51,283 nt of DNA from Micromonospora alfalfae. GTDB lineage: Bacteria; Actinomycetota; Actinomycetes; Mycobacteriales; Micromonosporaceae. Below are positions 22,865-31,030 of the stretch, piece by piece. The stretch is from positions 1 to 51,283 of the forward strand of contig NZ_JAKKFH010000037.1 in the NCBI RefSeq assembly GCF_022230925.1. The letters run 5' to 3'. The notes under the pieces were generated by a model, which made no database searches, was not told where the DNA came from, and saw only the letters and a program-made list of their open reading frames with translations. Position numbers and translations under genes: made by a program. Position 1 is the first letter of the stretch; each line of letters opens with the position of its first letter.

Positions 22865-23749
22865 TCAGCGCGCCAGGGTGATGATCTCGTCGCCGGCCAG
22901 CCGCCCGGACTCGCGATCGCGTCGCAGGGCACCGGCGTCGAGAAGGTCGACGAGCGCCTGATTGGCGTCAGCGGCACGGTAGACGGTCGCGGTGAGGGTG
23001 TGCCGACGCAGCTCGGTGACCGGCCGTGGCCCACCCGCCCGCAACTCGGCCAGCAACTCGTGGGCCAGCGGTTCGAGGTCGGGATCGCCGACCACGTCGA
23101 CAGTCGTGCCGGTCGGGTCGAGTGGGTCGCGGTAGCGCACGTCGAGGTCCGCGCCGATGGCCCAGAGGGCGTCACGGACCGCCTCGAGACTCCGGTCGGA
23201 GCGACTGCCGAAGGCGATCACCCCGGCGGCCTCGCCGCCGGGCAGCACCGGTGCCACCTCGGCGACCAGGGGGAAGCCGGCGGAGACGAGCATGTCTCGG
23301 GCGCTGTCGCCGGTGTGCAGCAGCAGTTCTCCGGTCCGGCCGTTGGTTGCGGCGGTGAGCAGCTTCGACGTCACCGCGCCGGGCAGGTCCACGAAGGAGA
23401 ACAGCGGCGCGCCGGCCGCCCCGGCGGCCTTGACCGCGACCGGCAGTCGGTACGGCTCGCCGGGCAGCAGGTGCACGGTGACCTCGGCGGGCAGTTCCGC
23501 CTCGATCGGGCCGAGTCGGGCCGGCAGGTCGGCTGCGGCGTCGGCCAGCACCAGCACCGACACCTGCCGGCCGCGTACCTGGTCGCCGTGGGTGGCGACC
23601 AGGCGCAGCGCCGCCTCCGCGCTGCCCGCGTCGGCGCCCGCGAGGGCAATGGTGGCCCGCCGGGAGCGGTGCAGGGCCGCGGGCAGCCAGGTCGTCAACT
23701 GGCGGACCAGCAGCTCGCGGAGGAATTCAGTGGTCCGGTCGGTCGGCAT
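22865..23749 (-). CDS. Unrecognised protein with possible Rossmann core and C-terminal winged helix
   Basis: A 294-aa soluble protein I cannot assign. Alternating hydrophobic strands and helices suggest an alpha/beta core: ATIALAGADAGSAEAALRLV and VSVLVLADAAADLPARL, then APLFSFVDLPG (about 113-123) and GELLLHTGDSARDMLVSAGF (about 138-157). The final about 60 residues (PVTELRRHTLTATVYRAADA, VDLLDAGALRRDRESGRLAG) look like a small winged-helix. The layout is faintly reminiscent of TcmP-like methyltransferase partners, but SAM motifs are not convincing. It lies 24 bp downstream of the VOC gene on the same strand and may share its transcript and the MarR-controlled region. Confidence 0.7.
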   Translation of the reverse strand: MPTDRTTEFLRELLVRQLTTWLPAALHRSRRATIALAGADAGSAEAALRLVATHGDQVRGRQVSVLVLADAAADLPARLGPIEAELPAEVTVHLLPGEPYRLPVAVKAAGAAGAPLFSFVDLPGAVTSKLLTAATNGRTGELLLHTGDSARDMLVSAGFPLVAEVAPVLPGGEAAGVIAFGSRSDRSLEAVRDALWAIGADLDVRYRDPLDPTGTTVDVVGDPDLEPLAHELLAELRAGGPRPVTELRRHTLTATVYRAADANQALVDLLDAGALRRDRESGRLAGDEIITLAR

Positions 23750-23773
23750 CGGTCCGTTCTACCGTACGGGCGG

Positions 23774-24295
23774 TCAGGCCGGGACGGAGATCCCCACCCC
23801 GCCCCGGGTCTGCCCGCCGTAACGCTGCCGTTCGGCGTCCAGGTCGAGCCGACCGATCTGCTTGCGGGCAGCTAGCGCGGTGTCGTCGAGCAGGTCGGCC
23901 GGGATCAGCCAGACCACCTCGAACTCCAGACCGTCCGGGTCCTTGCCGTAGAGGCTCTTGGTCGTGCCGTGGTCGGAGGTGCCGGCCAGCGCTCCGGCCG
24001 CGGCGAGCCGCTCGGCGGTAGCGGCCAGCTCGTCGAGCGTGTCCACCTCCCAGGCGAGGTGGTAGAGGCCGACGGTGGACCGGCCGGCGGCCGACCGCCC
24101 GGCGCCCGCGCCGATCTCGAAGAGGCCGAGGTCGTGGTCGTTTGTGGAGTCGGGGGCCTGGAGGAAGGTGGCGCCCCGGAAGCCGTCCGGGGTCATCGCC
24201 ACCGGGCGGAAGCCCAGCACGTCGCTGTAGAACGCGACGCTGCGGGCGAGGTCACTGACGTAGAGGACCGCGTGGTTGAGCCGATGAATACCCAT
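23774..24295 (-). CDS. VOC family protein with full metal triad (catechol 2,3-dioxygenase-like)
   Basis: A 173-aa vicinal-oxygen-chelate protein. Metal ligands appear complete: His8 in RLNHAVLYVSD, His in LYHLAWEVD (about 80) and Glu in GLEFEVVWL (about 125). DLARSVAFYSDVLGF and KDPDGLEFE are family signatures. The GLYHLAWEVDTLDELAATAE type is common in extradiol dioxygenase/glyoxalase-like enzymes acting on aromatic or quinone compounds. It is divergent from a MarR regulator with only 46 bp between them, including a perfect palindrome, so MarR control is likely. Substrate unknown. Confidence 0.9.
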   Translation of the reverse strand: MGIHRLNHAVLYVSDLARSVAFYSDVLGFRPVAMTPDGFRGATFLQAPDSTNDHDLGLFEIGAGAGRSAAGRSTVGLYHLAWEVDTLDELAATAERLAAAGALAGTSDHGTTKSLYGKDPDGLEFEVVWLIPADLLDDTALAARKQIGRLDLDAERQRYGGQTRGGVGISVPA

Positions 24296-24315
24296 GACCC
24301 GAGACTAGCGCGGTT

Positions 24316-24333
24316 TAGTTGAACATTCAACTA
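24316..24333. promoter_or_regulatory. MarR-type operator palindrome
   Basis: tagttgaa-ca-ttcaacta is a perfect 8+2+8 palindrome in the 46-bp gap between the VOC and MarR genes. The TTGAA half-sites, size and position are typical of MarR operators controlling both divergent genes. Confidence 0.75.
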
Positions 24334-24341
24334 TCGGGAGT

Positions 24342-24806
24342 ATGATGGCGGTCATGACCCGCTGGTTGGACCCCGACGAGCAGCGCACGTGGCGCGCGTA
24401 CCTCACCGCCTCCCGGGTGCTGATGGACACTCTCGACCGCGAGCTGCAACGCGACGCGGGCATGCCGCACGCGTACTACGAGATTTTGGTTCAGCTCTCC
24501 GAGGCCCCCGGTCGGCAACTGCGCATGAGCCAGTTGGCGCAGGCCGCGGGGTCATCCCGCAGCCGGCTCTCGCACGCCGTGGCCCGACTGGAGGCCGCCG
24601 GCTGGGTGCGCCGCGAGGACTGCCCCACCGACCGGCGCGGGCAGATCGCGGTCCTCACCGACGAGGGTTTCGCCACCCTCGCGGCCGCCGCACCCGGCCA
24701 CGTCGAGGGGGTACGCCAACATCTGTTCGACGCGTTGAGCCCCGCCCAGGTCGACCAGTTGCGCCGGATCAGCGAGACCCTGGCCGAGCACCTGACCGGA
24801 TCCTGA
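24342..24806 (+). CDS. MarR family transcriptional regulator
   Basis: A 154-aa winged-helix repressor. QLRMSQLAQAAGSSRSRLSH (HTH, about 59-78), AVARLEAAGWVRREDCPTDR and RGQIAVLTDEGFATLAAAAP (wing) are the classical MarR blocks; the N-terminal WLDPDEQRTWRAYLTASRVL is typical of the actinobacterial subgroup. Three ATGs are close (24342, 24345, 24354); the last gives MTRWLDP, the common N-terminus, while gggag before the first two could serve them. The palindrome 9 bp upstream suggests autoregulation and control of the divergent VOC gene. Confidence 0.92.
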   Translation: MMAVMTRWLDPDEQRTWRAYLTASRVLMDTLDRELQRDAGMPHAYYEILVQLSEAPGRQLRMSQLAQAAGSSRSRLSHAVARLEAAGWVRREDCPTDRRGQIAVLTDEGFATLAAAAPGHVEGVRQHLFDALSPAQVDQLRRISETLAEHLTGS

Positions 24807-24863
24807 CCAATCGACACCGGCGCGGGTCTTGTACTTACCGTCGTCGGATGAGCACGATGGGGC

Positions 24864-26528
24864 GTGTCTTCCGGCTTCGGTGAACTGACTGATCAGGCGC
24901 ACCACCTCGTGTCCTCCGGCGATCTGGCCGGCGCACAGCAACTGCTGTCCGACGCGCTCACCGACGCCGACCCCCGCCCGGCCAACGCCACCCCCGAGCT
25001 GGCCGAGGCTGCCAGCCTCCAGGCGCGGGTGCTGATCGCCCTCGGCGAGCCGCACTCGGCCCGGGGGTGGGCCGCCTTCGCGTACGCGGCCACCACCCGC
25101 CTGCACGGCCGCGCCGACCCGCGCACGGTGGCCGCGGCGGCGACCCTGGCCGCGGTGCTGCACCGGGTCGGTAGCCACTCCCGGGCGGCGCGGCTCTACC
25201 AGGAAGTCATCATCGAGCTGACCGCGCAGGACGGCCCGGAGTCGCTGCGGGTGCTCGCCGCGCACGCCGACCTGGCCACCGTCGAGTACGCGCGCGGCCA
25301 GTGCACCGTGGCCCGCGACCGCCTCCAGGACGCCTGGGAGCTGCACCGCGAGGTGTACGGCGACGGGCACCCCAGTGGCATCAAGATGCTGGCGCGGCTC
25401 GGGGCGATGCAGCGCGACTGCGGGCAGTTCGCCGAGGCACACGACAACCTGGCGCTCGCCCGCGAGTTGTGTCGCCAGCACCTGCCCGGCGACGACCCGC
25501 TGGCCACCCAGGTGGCGGCCCTGGCCCGGGCGGCGGCCAGTCCCGACCACGCCTGCGCGGACAACCAGCCCACGGCTCGGGACACGCCGGTCGTGCCGGC
25601 CGCCCGCGTCCCACCGCACAGTGACGGGCCGGCCGAATCCGGCTACCACCCGCCGACAGCCGCAACCCACCACGCCGGTGCGGTGCCGAACCCCCGGCTG
25701 CCCTCCGATGAGTCGGTCGGGTCGTCGGGCGGCAGGTGGTCGCCCGAAGCGGCGGACGAGCCGTCGCCCCACCACAGCGACCCTCCGGTGCCCCCGTCGG
25801 TGGTCGGGCTGGCCGGCGGCACGGAGGAGCAGCCCGGGGTGTACCGACTGCACCGACCCGCCGACCCGTACGGGTCGCCCGACCCGAACCCGCCGTCCGA
25901 CCAGCACCAACCGTCCGACCCGTACGCCCAGCCCGATCCGTACGCCCAGCCCGAGCCGTACGCGCGGCCTGATCCGTACGGGCAGGTCGAGCCGTACACG
26001 CCGTCGCGGCTGCTGCCGGTGCCCGTGCACCGCGCGCCGCCGGAGCAGCGCAACCGGCTGGTCCCGGTGCTGGTGGCCGGGGTGGTCGTGGTGCTCCTCG
26101 GCGCGGCGGCGGTGATCGCCGGGGTGGCCCGGGTCGACGGCGACGACGAACCGAACCCGCCGCCGGCCAGCGCCTCCCCCTCCGCCGGCGCGCCGGCCAG
26201 CTCCGCGCCCGCCCCGGGCGGCACGGCACCGACGTCGGCTGCCGCCGCGGCCCCACCCGGCACCCCACCCAGCGCGGTGACCCTGCGCGACACCCGGGAC
26301 AGCATCGCGCTGAACTGGACCTACCCGGCCGGCGGCGAGGGCCCGGTGGTCATCGCGGGTGGGCGCACCGGCCAGACCCACAACATCTTCGCGACGCTGC
26401 CCGCCGGCACCACCAGCTTCGTCATCTACGCGCTCAACCGCACCAACGACTTCTGCTTCACCGTGGCCGTCGCCTGGTCCACCGACACCGTGGCGCGTTC
26501 CAAGCAGGTCTGCACCCGCCGCCGCTGA
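24864..26528 (+). CDS. TPR membrane protein with Pro-rich linker and Fn3-like outer domain
   Basis: A 554-aa protein in three parts. Residues 1-220 form tetratricopeptide-type repeats (SGDLAGAQQLLSDAL, GSHSRAARLYQEVI, GQCTVARDRLQDAW, GQFAEAHDNLALARELC). Residues about 220-395 are a disordered Pro-rich linker with a DPYAQP-like repeat (PYAQPDPYAQPEPYARPDPY). A single membrane helix lies at about 402-422 (VPVLVAGVVVVLLGAAAVIA). The Ser/Pro/Ala-rich stalk is followed by a C-terminal beta domain (SAVTLRDTRDSIALNWTYPA to the end) resembling fibronectin type III. So TPRs would be cytosolic and the beta domain outside. GTG 24864 start. Partner and role unknown. Confidence 0.85.
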   Translation: MSSGFGELTDQAHHLVSSGDLAGAQQLLSDALTDADPRPANATPELAEAASLQARVLIALGEPHSARGWAAFAYAATTRLHGRADPRTVAAAATLAAVLHRVGSHSRAARLYQEVIIELTAQDGPESLRVLAAHADLATVEYARGQCTVARDRLQDAWELHREVYGDGHPSGIKMLARLGAMQRDCGQFAEAHDNLALARELCRQHLPGDDPLATQVAALARAAASPDHACADNQPTARDTPVVPAARVPPHSDGPAESGYHPPTAATHHAGAVPNPRLPSDESVGSSGGRWSPEAADEPSPHHSDPPVPPSVVGLAGGTEEQPGVYRLHRPADPYGSPDPNPPSDQHQPSDPYAQPDPYAQPEPYARPDPYGQVEPYTPSRLLPVPVHRAPPEQRNRLVPVLVAGVVVVLLGAAAVIAGVARVDGDDEPNPPPASASPSAGAPASSAPAPGGTAPTSAAAAAPPGTPPSAVTLRDTRDSIALNWTYPAGGEGPVVIAGGRTGQTHNIFATLPAGTTSFVIYALNRTNDFCFTVAVAWSTDTVARSKQVCTRRR

Positions 26529-26536
26529 CCCGTCCT

Positions 26537-26594
26537 CCACTGCCCTGCCCGCCACGCCCCGCCGGCTATGCCCCGCCCGCCACTGCCCTGCCCG
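26537..26594. repeat. Short C-rich direct repeat
   Basis: ccactgccctgcccg occurs at 26537-26551 and 26580-26594, each followed by variants of ccggctatgccccg, in the gap after the TPR gene. Confidence 0.5.
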
Positions 26595-26766
26595 GCTACG
26601 CCCCGCAGACCTCACTCAGCGTGGGCTACCCGCTGACGAACCCACCGTGACACGCCGTCACACCCGACGCCCCCGCCCATACTCCGGCTCAGGCTTTGCT
26701 CTGCTTACCTATACGCACCACTCCCGATGAGCAGCTGGAACGTCGTAACCGGCCGCCTCGACACGC

Positions 26767-26781
26767 GTTACGTGACGTAAC
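26767..26781. promoter_or_regulatory. Orphan palindrome in a convergent intergenic region
   Basis: gttacgt-g-acgtaac is a perfect 7+1+7 palindrome between the 3' ends of the TPR gene and the histidine kinase gene. It looks like a regulator or nucleoid-protein site but no promoter is expected here. Confidence 0.35.
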
Positions 26782-26810
26782 TGTCGCCTCCGCTGATGCA
26801 GAGCAAAGGG

Positions 26811-28301
26811 TCATCGGTGGGCGGTTGGGGGGAGGTCGCCGTCACTGGCCGTCCACCTCTGCCCGTCCTCGGCCGGCAACGCTGGCAGCAGCAGGCAGAC
26901 CCGTAGTCCTCGCTGCTCCGGCGCGTCGGTCAGGGTGATGCTGCCGCCCGCGCGTCGGACCAACTCCCGGACGATGGCCAGCCCCAGACCCGCGCCCCCG
27001 TCGTCGCGGGCCCGTCCGTCATCCAGCCGGGTGAACCGGTCGAAGACCCGCTCCCGGTCCGCCAACGCGATCCCCGGGCCGTCGTCGGTCACCGTCACCA
27101 GGTGGTACGCCCCGACGCCGGGCCCGACCGTGGCGACCGCCGCCGACGTCGCCTCGGCCGCGAGCACGACACTGCCGGACGCGTGGCGTACCGCGTTGTC
27201 GACCAGGTTGGCCAGCACGCGACGCAACTCCTCGACGGTGCCGATCGTCCAGAGCGGGCCGGCCGGCGGCGTCACCCGCACCGGCGGTGACGGGTAGCGG
27301 GCGGCGACCTCGGTCAGCAACGCGCCCAACTCCACCGGACCGGTCCCCCGGGCCGGCGGAGTCTCGTCCAGGCGGGCCAGCAGCAGGAGATCGTCGACCA
27401 GGCGGCTCAGCCGGTCGGTGTCGGCGAGCAGGTTGGCGGTCACAGCAGTCCAGTCGGTCCGGTCGGCGAGGCGCTGGGCCACCTCCAGCTCGGTCCGGAT
27501 GTTGGTCAACGGGCTGCGCAGCTCGTGCGCGGCGTCGGAGACGAAGGCCCGCTGCCGGACGCGGGCGGACTCCAGCCGGCCCAGCATGCCGTTGAGGGTG
27601 ACCGCCAGGCGGTGGATCTCGTCGGCCGACGCCGGCACCGGCAGCCGGCCGGCGGCGGCCCTCCCGGTGATCTCCTCGGCGCCTCGACGTAACGCCTCGA
27701 CCGGCCGCAGGGTGGCGCCCACCACCCGCCACGCCACCCCGGCCAACACCGCGACCAGCAGCGGGAACGCCACCAGCAGGATGGTCCGGACCACATGGGT
27801 GCTGTGCCGCACGTCGGCCATCGAGCGGGCGACCAGCACGGTGAGCGGGTCGGCCGCGGTGCCGGCGGGCACGGCGACAACCCGCACCGGGCCGACGAGC
27901 CCGACCCGCTCGGCCGGCACCTCCAGCCGCTGCCGACCGTCGCGGTTCAGTCGCTCCGGACGGACCATCGGCACCAGGCGATCGGCGTCGATCGAGGCCG
28001 CCCGGATTCGTCCCTGCCCGTCGATCACCTGCACGCGGACCTGTCCCCCGGCCACCGGCAGCGGGTCGGGCAGCGCGTCCTCGGCGGCGAGCAGGGCGAC
28101 CGCGTCGGCGGTGCGGAACGCCTCGGTGTCGACAGTGCGCTGGAGCACGAAGCTGAGCGCGCCGAGCAGCACCACCCCGCCCAGGGCCAGCCCGATGGTG
28201 AGACCGACCACACCGATCGCCATGAGCCGCCCGCGCAGCCCGAGGACCGGCATCCGGCCGGGCCTGGCCCGACGGGTCGGTGCCGGGCCGTCGGCGGTCA
28301 C
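26811..28301 (-). CDS. Two-component sensor histidine kinase
   Basis: A 496-aa membrane kinase. Membrane helices at about 26-52 and 170-192 flank an extracytoplasmic sensor of about 115 residues. A HAMP domain follows (about 193-246), then HisKA with phosphoacceptor His259 in SDAAHELRSPLTNIRTELEV. The HATPase domain has the N box LANLVDNAVRHA, G1 DDGPGIA, and G2 GAGLGLAIV. It is coupled to the upstream response regulator by a GTGA overlap. The stimulus is unknown; the divergent exported LolA-like protein may belong to the same envelope response. Confidence 0.94.
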   Translation of the reverse strand: MTADGPAPTRRARPGRMPVLGLRGRLMAIGVVGLTIGLALGGVVLLGALSFVLQRTVDTEAFRTADAVALLAAEDALPDPLPVAGGQVRVQVIDGQGRIRAASIDADRLVPMVRPERLNRDGRQRLEVPAERVGLVGPVRVVAVPAGTAADPLTVLVARSMADVRHSTHVVRTILLVAFPLLVAVLAGVAWRVVGATLRPVEALRRGAEEITGRAAAGRLPVPASADEIHRLAVTLNGMLGRLESARVRQRAFVSDAAHELRSPLTNIRTELEVAQRLADRTDWTAVTANLLADTDRLSRLVDDLLLLARLDETPPARGTGPVELGALLTEVAARYPSPPVRVTPPAGPLWTIGTVEELRRVLANLVDNAVRHASGSVVLAAEATSAAVATVGPGVGAYHLVTVTDDGPGIALADRERVFDRFTRLDDGRARDDGGAGLGLAIVRELVRRAGGSITLTDAPEQRGLRVCLLLPALPAEDGQRWTASDGDLPPTAHR

Positions 28302-28954
28302 GTCGCCAGCCGGTAGCCGGCGCCACGGACCGTCTCCAGCCGGTCCCGGCCGAGCTTGCGGCGCAGGTAGCCGACGTACACCTCGACGGCGTTCGGCGCG
28401 GTCTCCAGGCTGGCGTCCCAGACGTGGTCCAACAACTCGATCTTGGAGATGACCTGGCCCGGCCGGCGCATCAGGTAGTCCAGCAACGCGAACTCCCGCG
28501 CGGTCAACGCCACCTCGGCGTCCGCCCTGGTCACCCGCCGTCGGGCCGGGTCCAGCCGCAGGTCACCGACCGCCAGCACGGTCGGGCGCTCCGGCGCGCC
28601 CCGACGCAGCAGCGCCCGCAACCGGGCCAGCAGCACCACGTACGAGAAGGGTTTGGTCAGGTAGTCGTCGGCGCCGCAGTCGAGGCCGTCGGCCTGGTCG
28701 TACTCGCCGTCCTTGGCGGAGAGCATCAACACCGGCAACCAGTGCTGCTCCGCGCGCAGCCGCCGGACCAACTCGTACCCGGAGAGGCCGGGCAGCATCA
28801 CGTCGAGAATCATGGCGTCGTACCCGCCGTGCCGGGCCGCGTCCAGGCCCGCCGGGCCGGTTGCCGCCACGTCCACCGCGAACCCCTCCGCCTGGAGACC
28901 GCGTTGCAGGGCAGCCGCCAACCGGGCCTCGTCCTCCACCACCAGCACCCGCAC
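28298..28954 (-). CDS. OmpR/PhoB-family response regulator
   Basis: A 218-aa regulator. The receiver domain (1-115) has the acidic pair ED (7-8), phosphoacceptor Asp51 in MILDVMLPG, and Lys101 in LTKPF. The C-terminal winged helix (about 125-218) has LTAREFALLDYLMRRPGQVI and VEVYVGYLRRKLGRDRLETV then RGAGYRL. It is the first gene of the kinase operon. The 95-bp gap to the divergent LolA-like gene holds the promoters of both and is where it probably binds. Confidence 0.95.
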   Translation of the reverse strand: MRVLVVEDEARLAAALQRGLQAEGFAVDVAATGPAGLDAARHGGYDAMILDVMLPGLSGYELVRRLRAEQHWLPVLMLSAKDGEYDQADGLDCGADDYLTKPFSYVVLLARLRALLRRGAPERPTVLAVGDLRLDPARRRVTRADAEVALTAREFALLDYLMRRPGQVISKIELLDHVWDASLETAPNAVEVYVGYLRRKLGRDRLETVRGAGYRLAT

Positions 28955-29049
28955 AGCTCAAGGGTGCCACCCGGGTCAATCGGCACGGTTCGGTGTCCTC
29001 AGCGCGTTCACAGCACGGACGAGGCAAGATGGCCGCAGGAGGTGCCACC

Positions 29050-30189
29050 ATGTCCGTCCTGAGAAGCCGTCCCGTCCTTCGTTGGCTGGTTCCGGCCACC
29101 GCGGCCGTCGCCGTCATCGGCGGCGGCGCGGCGATCGGCACGTTCGCCGCCGAGGCCGAGCCGAGCCTGCCGCCCCGAACCGCCGCTCAGCTCCTGGTCG
29201 ACCTGCAGACATCCCGGCTGGAGGGGTTGTCCGGGACCGTCGTGCAACGCGCCGACCTCGGCCTGCCGCCCCTCGTCGGGCTGATTCCCGGCAACGAGCT
29301 GACCACCCTGCTGACCGGCACCCACACCCTGCGGGTCTGGTATTCCGGGCCGGACCAGCAGCGGGTCGCGCTGATGGACACTCTGGGCGAGCAGGACATC
29401 ATCCGCAACGGCCGGGACCTGTGGACGTGGCAGAGCCGCAGCAACACCGCCACCCACCGCACGCTGGGCGGCGACGCCGGGGCCTGGAAGCCCGCTCCCG
29501 AGCCGGCAGCGAGCCTGCCGGCCACCCCGCAGCAGGCCGCCGACCTGGCTTTGGACGCTATCGACCCGAGCACCGAGGTCAGCGTGGGCCGGTCGGCCAC
29601 CGTCGCCGGCCGGGACGCGTACGAGTTGGTGCTCCAGCCGCGCGACCAGGACTCCCTGGTGCACCAGCTGCGGATCGCCATCGACGCCAAGCAGCACGTG
29701 CCGCTGCGCTTCGAGGTGCTCGCGAAGGGCAGCGACCGGCCGGCGTTCGAGGTGGCGTTCACCCAGGTCGACTACCGCCGCCCGGACGCCGACCAGTTCC
29801 GCTTCAACCCGCCGCCCGGCGTGACCGTCGACGAGGAGAAGGCCGAGCGCCCGACGGGAAAGCCGACTGGCAAGCCCGGTCACGTCGAGCCGGCGGGTGA
29901 CAGGCAGGTCCGCGCGGTGGGCGACGGCTGGACGACAGTGCTGGTTGGCCGCCTCGACGGCACCGATGTCGCCGGGAAGCCCGCCCCGAAGCCGGCAGCT
30001 CCCCCGGCCGGCGCCGGGCCGGACCTGGACATGTCGAAGCTGCTCGGAGGGCTGCCGGCGGTCAGCGGCGACTGGGGCAGCGGTCGGCTCTTCAGCAGCA
30101 AACTGTTCAGCGTGCTGCTCACCGACGACGGCCGGGTGCTAGCCGGAGCGGTGACGCCGGAGCGGCTCTACCAGGCCGCGCGCGGCTGA
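29050..30189 (+). CDS. Exported LolA/MucB-like protein
   Basis: A 379-aa protein with an N-terminal signal or anchor (RWLVPATAAVAVIGGGAAIG, about 12-31). A large beta-rich domain of the LolA/RseB-like fold follows: TAAQLLVDLQTSRLEGLSGT, LRVWYSGPDQQRVALMDTL, then IIRNGRDLWTWQSRSNTATH and YELVLQPRDQDSLVHQLRIA. In proteobacteria such folds carry lipoproteins or sense envelope damage; in actinomycetes the role is unknown. A strong AGGAGG ribosome site sits 8 nt before ATG 29050. It is divergent from the response regulator, suggesting it is the sensory partner or target of that two-component system. A terminator follows. Confidence 0.82.
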   Translation: MSVLRSRPVLRWLVPATAAVAVIGGGAAIGTFAAEAEPSLPPRTAAQLLVDLQTSRLEGLSGTVVQRADLGLPPLVGLIPGNELTTLLTGTHTLRVWYSGPDQQRVALMDTLGEQDIIRNGRDLWTWQSRSNTATHRTLGGDAGAWKPAPEPAASLPATPQQAADLALDAIDPSTEVSVGRSATVAGRDAYELVLQPRDQDSLVHQLRIAIDAKQHVPLRFEVLAKGSDRPAFEVAFTQVDYRRPDADQFRFNPPPGVTVDEEKAERPTGKPTGKPGHVEPAGDRQVRAVGDGWTTVLVGRLDGTDVAGKPAPKPAAPPAGAGPDLDMSKLLGGLPAVSGDWGSGRLFSSKLFSVLLTDDGRVLAGAVTPERLYQAARG

Positions 30190-30203
30190 TCTCCGCAGTG
30201 TTC

Positions 30204-30235
30204 GCGCCGGGTCGACCTGACGGTCGGCCCGGCGC
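30204..30235. terminator. Hairpin between convergent genes
   Basis: gcgccgggtcgacc pairs with ggtcggcccggcgc (14 bp, one G-U) around a 4-nt loop, between the LolA-like gene and the SGNH hydrolase gene. It can serve both strands. Confidence 0.7.
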
Positions 30236-30257
30236 TTCGCTGTGGGTCAGGCCGAGG

Positions 30258-30884
30258 TCAGGAGACGCCGAGGGCGTTGAGGTACGCGTCGGCGAGGACC
30301 GCGTGGCCGGGCAGGTGCGGGTGGACCCGGTCGTCGGCCCACCGCGTCGCCGGACTCACCGCCAGCACCCTGTCGAACGCCGCCTGGTTGGGCACGTGCA
30401 CCGCGTCGAACTCGGTCGCCAGCCCCGCGACGACCGCCGCGTACCGGTCGGTGTCGGCGCGTTGCGGGACGCTCCGGTCGGCCTCGATGAAGAACGGGTC
30501 ACCGAGGATCAGGCGGCAGCCGGTGGCGTCGACCGCCCGACGGAGCAGGTCGCGCAGGGTGCGCTCGTACTCCTCGATGCCGACCGCCTCATCCGGCCGG
30601 TCACCGTAGTGCCGCCAGATGTCGTTGATGCCGATCAGCACCGCGAGCCAGTCGGGCCGCTCGGCGATGGCGTCGTCCTCCCAGCGGGCGGCCAGGTCCC
30701 GCACCGTGTCGCCGCCCACACCCCGGTTGACCCACTCCAGCTCCAACTCCGGGTGCCGGGCGTCGACCAGGGCACGCACGAGACTCACATATCCGCTGCC
30801 GTAGGGCGCGGCGACGTCGCGTCGACCACAATCGGTGATGCTGTCCCCGATGAAGACCACCCGTTGGCCGGTCCGCAGGATCAT
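30258..30884 (-). CDS. SGNH/GDSL hydrolase
   Basis: A 208-aa cytosolic esterase-type protein without signal peptide. Block I VVFIGDSITDCGRRD (nucleophile Ser in GDS), block II NRGVGGDTVRDL (Gly), block III LIGINDIWRH (Asn) and block V DRVHPHLPGHAVLA (Asp-x-x-His) are all intact. The sequence is close to rhamnogalacturonan acetylesterase-like/TesA-like deacylases of the GDSL family. It may remove acyl groups from sugars or lipids. It is divergent from HelD with 146 bp between the starts. Confidence 0.92.
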   Translation of the reverse strand: MILRTGQRVVFIGDSITDCGRRDVAAPYGSGYVSLVRALVDARHPELELEWVNRGVGGDTVRDLAARWEDDAIAERPDWLAVLIGINDIWRHYGDRPDEAVGIEEYERTLRDLLRRAVDATGCRLILGDPFFIEADRSVPQRADTDRYAAVVAGLATEFDAVHVPNQAAFDRVLAVSPATRWADDRVHPHLPGHAVLADAYLNALGVS

Positions 30885-30926
30885 CCGCCGTCACCTCGCG
30901 ATCACCGGCGCGCCGGACCGCCCGGC

Positions 30927-30956
30927 TTGGTGAGAACCGGCGGAACGCGCTATCTT
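30927..30956 (+). promoter_or_regulatory. Predicted promoter of the HelD gene
   Basis: TTGGTG (30927-30932) and TATCTT (30951-30956) are separated by 18 nt and point to the HelD gene, leaving a leader of about 70 nt. Confidence 0.45.
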
Positions 30957-30979
30957 CAACAGTTCGAAGGCACAAAAAA

Positions 30980-31019
30980 GAACGGCTTAAAGCCGTTCCT
31001 GCAAAGGATTCTAATCTTT
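30980..31019 (+). promoter_or_regulatory. AT-rich structured 5' leader of the HelD gene
   Basis: gaacggct-taa-agccgttc (30980-30998) forms an 8-bp hairpin; aaaggattctaatcttt (31003-31019) can form a second weak one just before the ribosome site agggaga. The stretch 30965-31020 is strikingly AT-rich for this genome. It could regulate translation or transcription of the helicase. Confidence 0.5.
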
Positions 31020-31030
31020 AGGGAGACGGC

